A stretch of DNA of 15,336 bases from Roseimaritima sp. (GTDB lineage Bacteria; Planctomycetota; Planctomycetia; Pirellulales; Pirellulaceae), in contig SLFV01000287.1 of the NCBI GenBank assembly GCA_007124075.1, positions 1 to 15,336 of the forward strand, given 5' to 3'. The notes beneath the pieces were generated by a model. That model ran no database searches, was not told the DNA's origin, and saw only the letters and a program-made list of their open reading frames with translations. The stretch's first letter is position 1. Each line of letters starts with the position of its first letter. The translations under genes and the position numbers were made by a program. Below are positions 14,624 through 15,336 of this stretch, piece after piece.

Positions 14624-15336
14624 TCACAGCGGAAAGAACCACGGGGTGAGGATCAAGTTTGCGAGATAAATCAGTACCATCAATGGGGAGCCGATTTTCA
14701 TAAAATCGATAAAACGATAACGCCCAGGTTCAACAATCAAAGTCATCACGGGTGAGGATACCGGTGTGGCTAAGGCTGCAGACGCCCCGATCAAGACGGT
14801 GATCGCCATCGGATAGGGGGAGACATCCATCGTCCGAGCGATTTCAATCGCAACCGGTGCCAGCAAGACGGCCGTCGCAGTATTGGAGAGAAACAGGCTT
14901 AACGTGGCAGTCAGTACAAACAAAGCGGAAATCATCAAGTAGGGCTGGTCATCGCCGACTGCAGCCACCACCTGCTGCACGATCCACTGCGTTCCCTCCG
15001 TTTTTTCGAGCGCTACCGCCACGGGTAACATCCCCGCCAACAGCACCAGACTGCTCCACGAGATGGAACGGTACGCATCCTCCGCCGTCAGGCAGCGAGA
15101 GACCACGGCGGCAATCGCGGTTAACAGAACCGCGATCGTGATCGGGACCACTTCAAGGATGCTTAACACCACCATCAGGACGATCAGGCCGATCGCCAAC
15201 GGGGCCATGCGAAACCGTGGTCGAGCCTCCTCGAATTCCGCAGGCAGTTCCGTCAACACAAAGTCTTGTCTATGCTGTCCCAAAGATGAAATCGATTGCC
15301 ACCGCCCAGAGACCAACAGCATGTCGGCACCCTTGA
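14624..15336 (-). CDS. SLC13-family permease with TrkA-C-like segment, C-terminal part (5' end outside window)
   Basis: The frame stays open to the window edge, and the residues before the ATG at 15322 (KGAD) continue a TrkA-C/RCK_C-like ending, GADMLLVSGRWQSISSL, so the true start lies outside. About 235 residues are visible. After a linker (LPAEFEEARPRFR) come hydrophobic segments MAPLAIGLIVLMVVLSILEV, PITIAVLLTAIAAVVS, SWSSLVLLAGMLPVAVAL, YLMISALFVLTATLSLFLSN and MAITVLIGASAALATPV, then a last helix ending LILTPWFFPL. LSNTATAVLLAPVAI is the SNT motif of DASS/SLC13 transporters, and TPVSSPVMTL followed by PGRYRFIDFMKIGSPL is the matching second motif. The family moves dicarboxylates, sulfate or other anions across the inner membrane; members with TrkA-C domains in the middle are common but their substrates are mostly unknown. 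It lies upstream of, and in the same direction as, the fur-like gene, about 170 bases away. Confidence 0.9.
   Translation of the reverse strand, partial: KGADMLLVSGRWQSISSLGQHRQDFVLTELPAEFEEARPRFRMAPLAIGLIVLMVVLSILEVVPITIAVLLTAIAAVVSRCLTAEDAYRSISWSSLVLLAGMLPVAVALEKTEGTQWIVQQVVAAVGDDQPYLMISALFVLTATLSLFLSNTATAVLLAPVAIEIARTMDVSPYPMAITVLIGASAALATPVSSPVMTLIVEPGRYRFIDFMKIGSPLMVLIYLANLILTPWFFPL

Noticed and set aside
1..15336. Defence system, prophage, CRISPR array or insertion sequence
   Set aside because: No transposase, integrase, nuclease, Cas or phage-like protein and no regularly spaced repeats are present on either strand.

Overview
The window looks like a chromosomal segment of a planctomycete, most likely a Pirellulaceae relative of Rhodopirellula. 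Three things suggest this: moderate GC content (mid-50s percent by eye), a PQQ-type beta-propeller protein next to metabolic genes, and a type II secretion pseudopilin operon whose products are much longer than the proteobacterial ones. There is also weak use of Shine-Dalgarno sequences and several GTG starts. The assignment is inference; no rRNA or other taxonomic marker lies in the window. I see no tRNA, rRNA, CRISPR array, insertion sequence or prophage gene.

Left part (1-4535): the C-terminal part of a PQQ-like beta-propeller protein overlaps the start of a large FAD/iron-sulfur dehydrogenase of the YdiJ/D-2-hydroxyglutarate dehydrogenase type. This faces a convergent type I methionine aminopeptidase (map). 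A 44-base hairpin lies at the convergence point. Centre (4536-7610): map and leuS diverge from a 129-base intergenic region. leuS encodes a complete leucyl-tRNA synthetase. A 40-base near-perfect palindrome separates leuS from the next, convergent gene.

That gene (7611-9050, minus strand) encodes an unrecognised membrane-anchored coiled-coil protein. Its C-terminal half reads as a small beta domain followed by a BRCT-like fold carrying a DxDxDG calcium-loop motif. This is the most unusual protein of the window.

The right part (9470-13864) is a compact five-gene operon, gspG-gspH-gspI-gspJ-gspK. It encodes the major pseudopilin and the four minor pseudopilins of a type II secretion system; no secretin, ATPase, inner-membrane platform or prepilin peptidase gene is present. 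H/I and I/J overlap by four bases, so they are probably translationally coupled. GspJ and especially GspK are enlarged. GspK carries three N-x-N modules and an EF-hand-like loop. A possible 53-codon ORF sits immediately before gspG. Beyond gspK, on the minus strand, are a Fur-family metalloregulator and the C-terminal half of an SLC13-type permease with a preceding TrkA-C-like segment, cut by the window edge.

The genes are mostly housekeeping (protein maturation, aminoacylation, electron transfer, secretion, metal sensing). I did not find a defence or mobile system. The points most worth a second look are the BRCT-like membrane protein and the expanded GspK.
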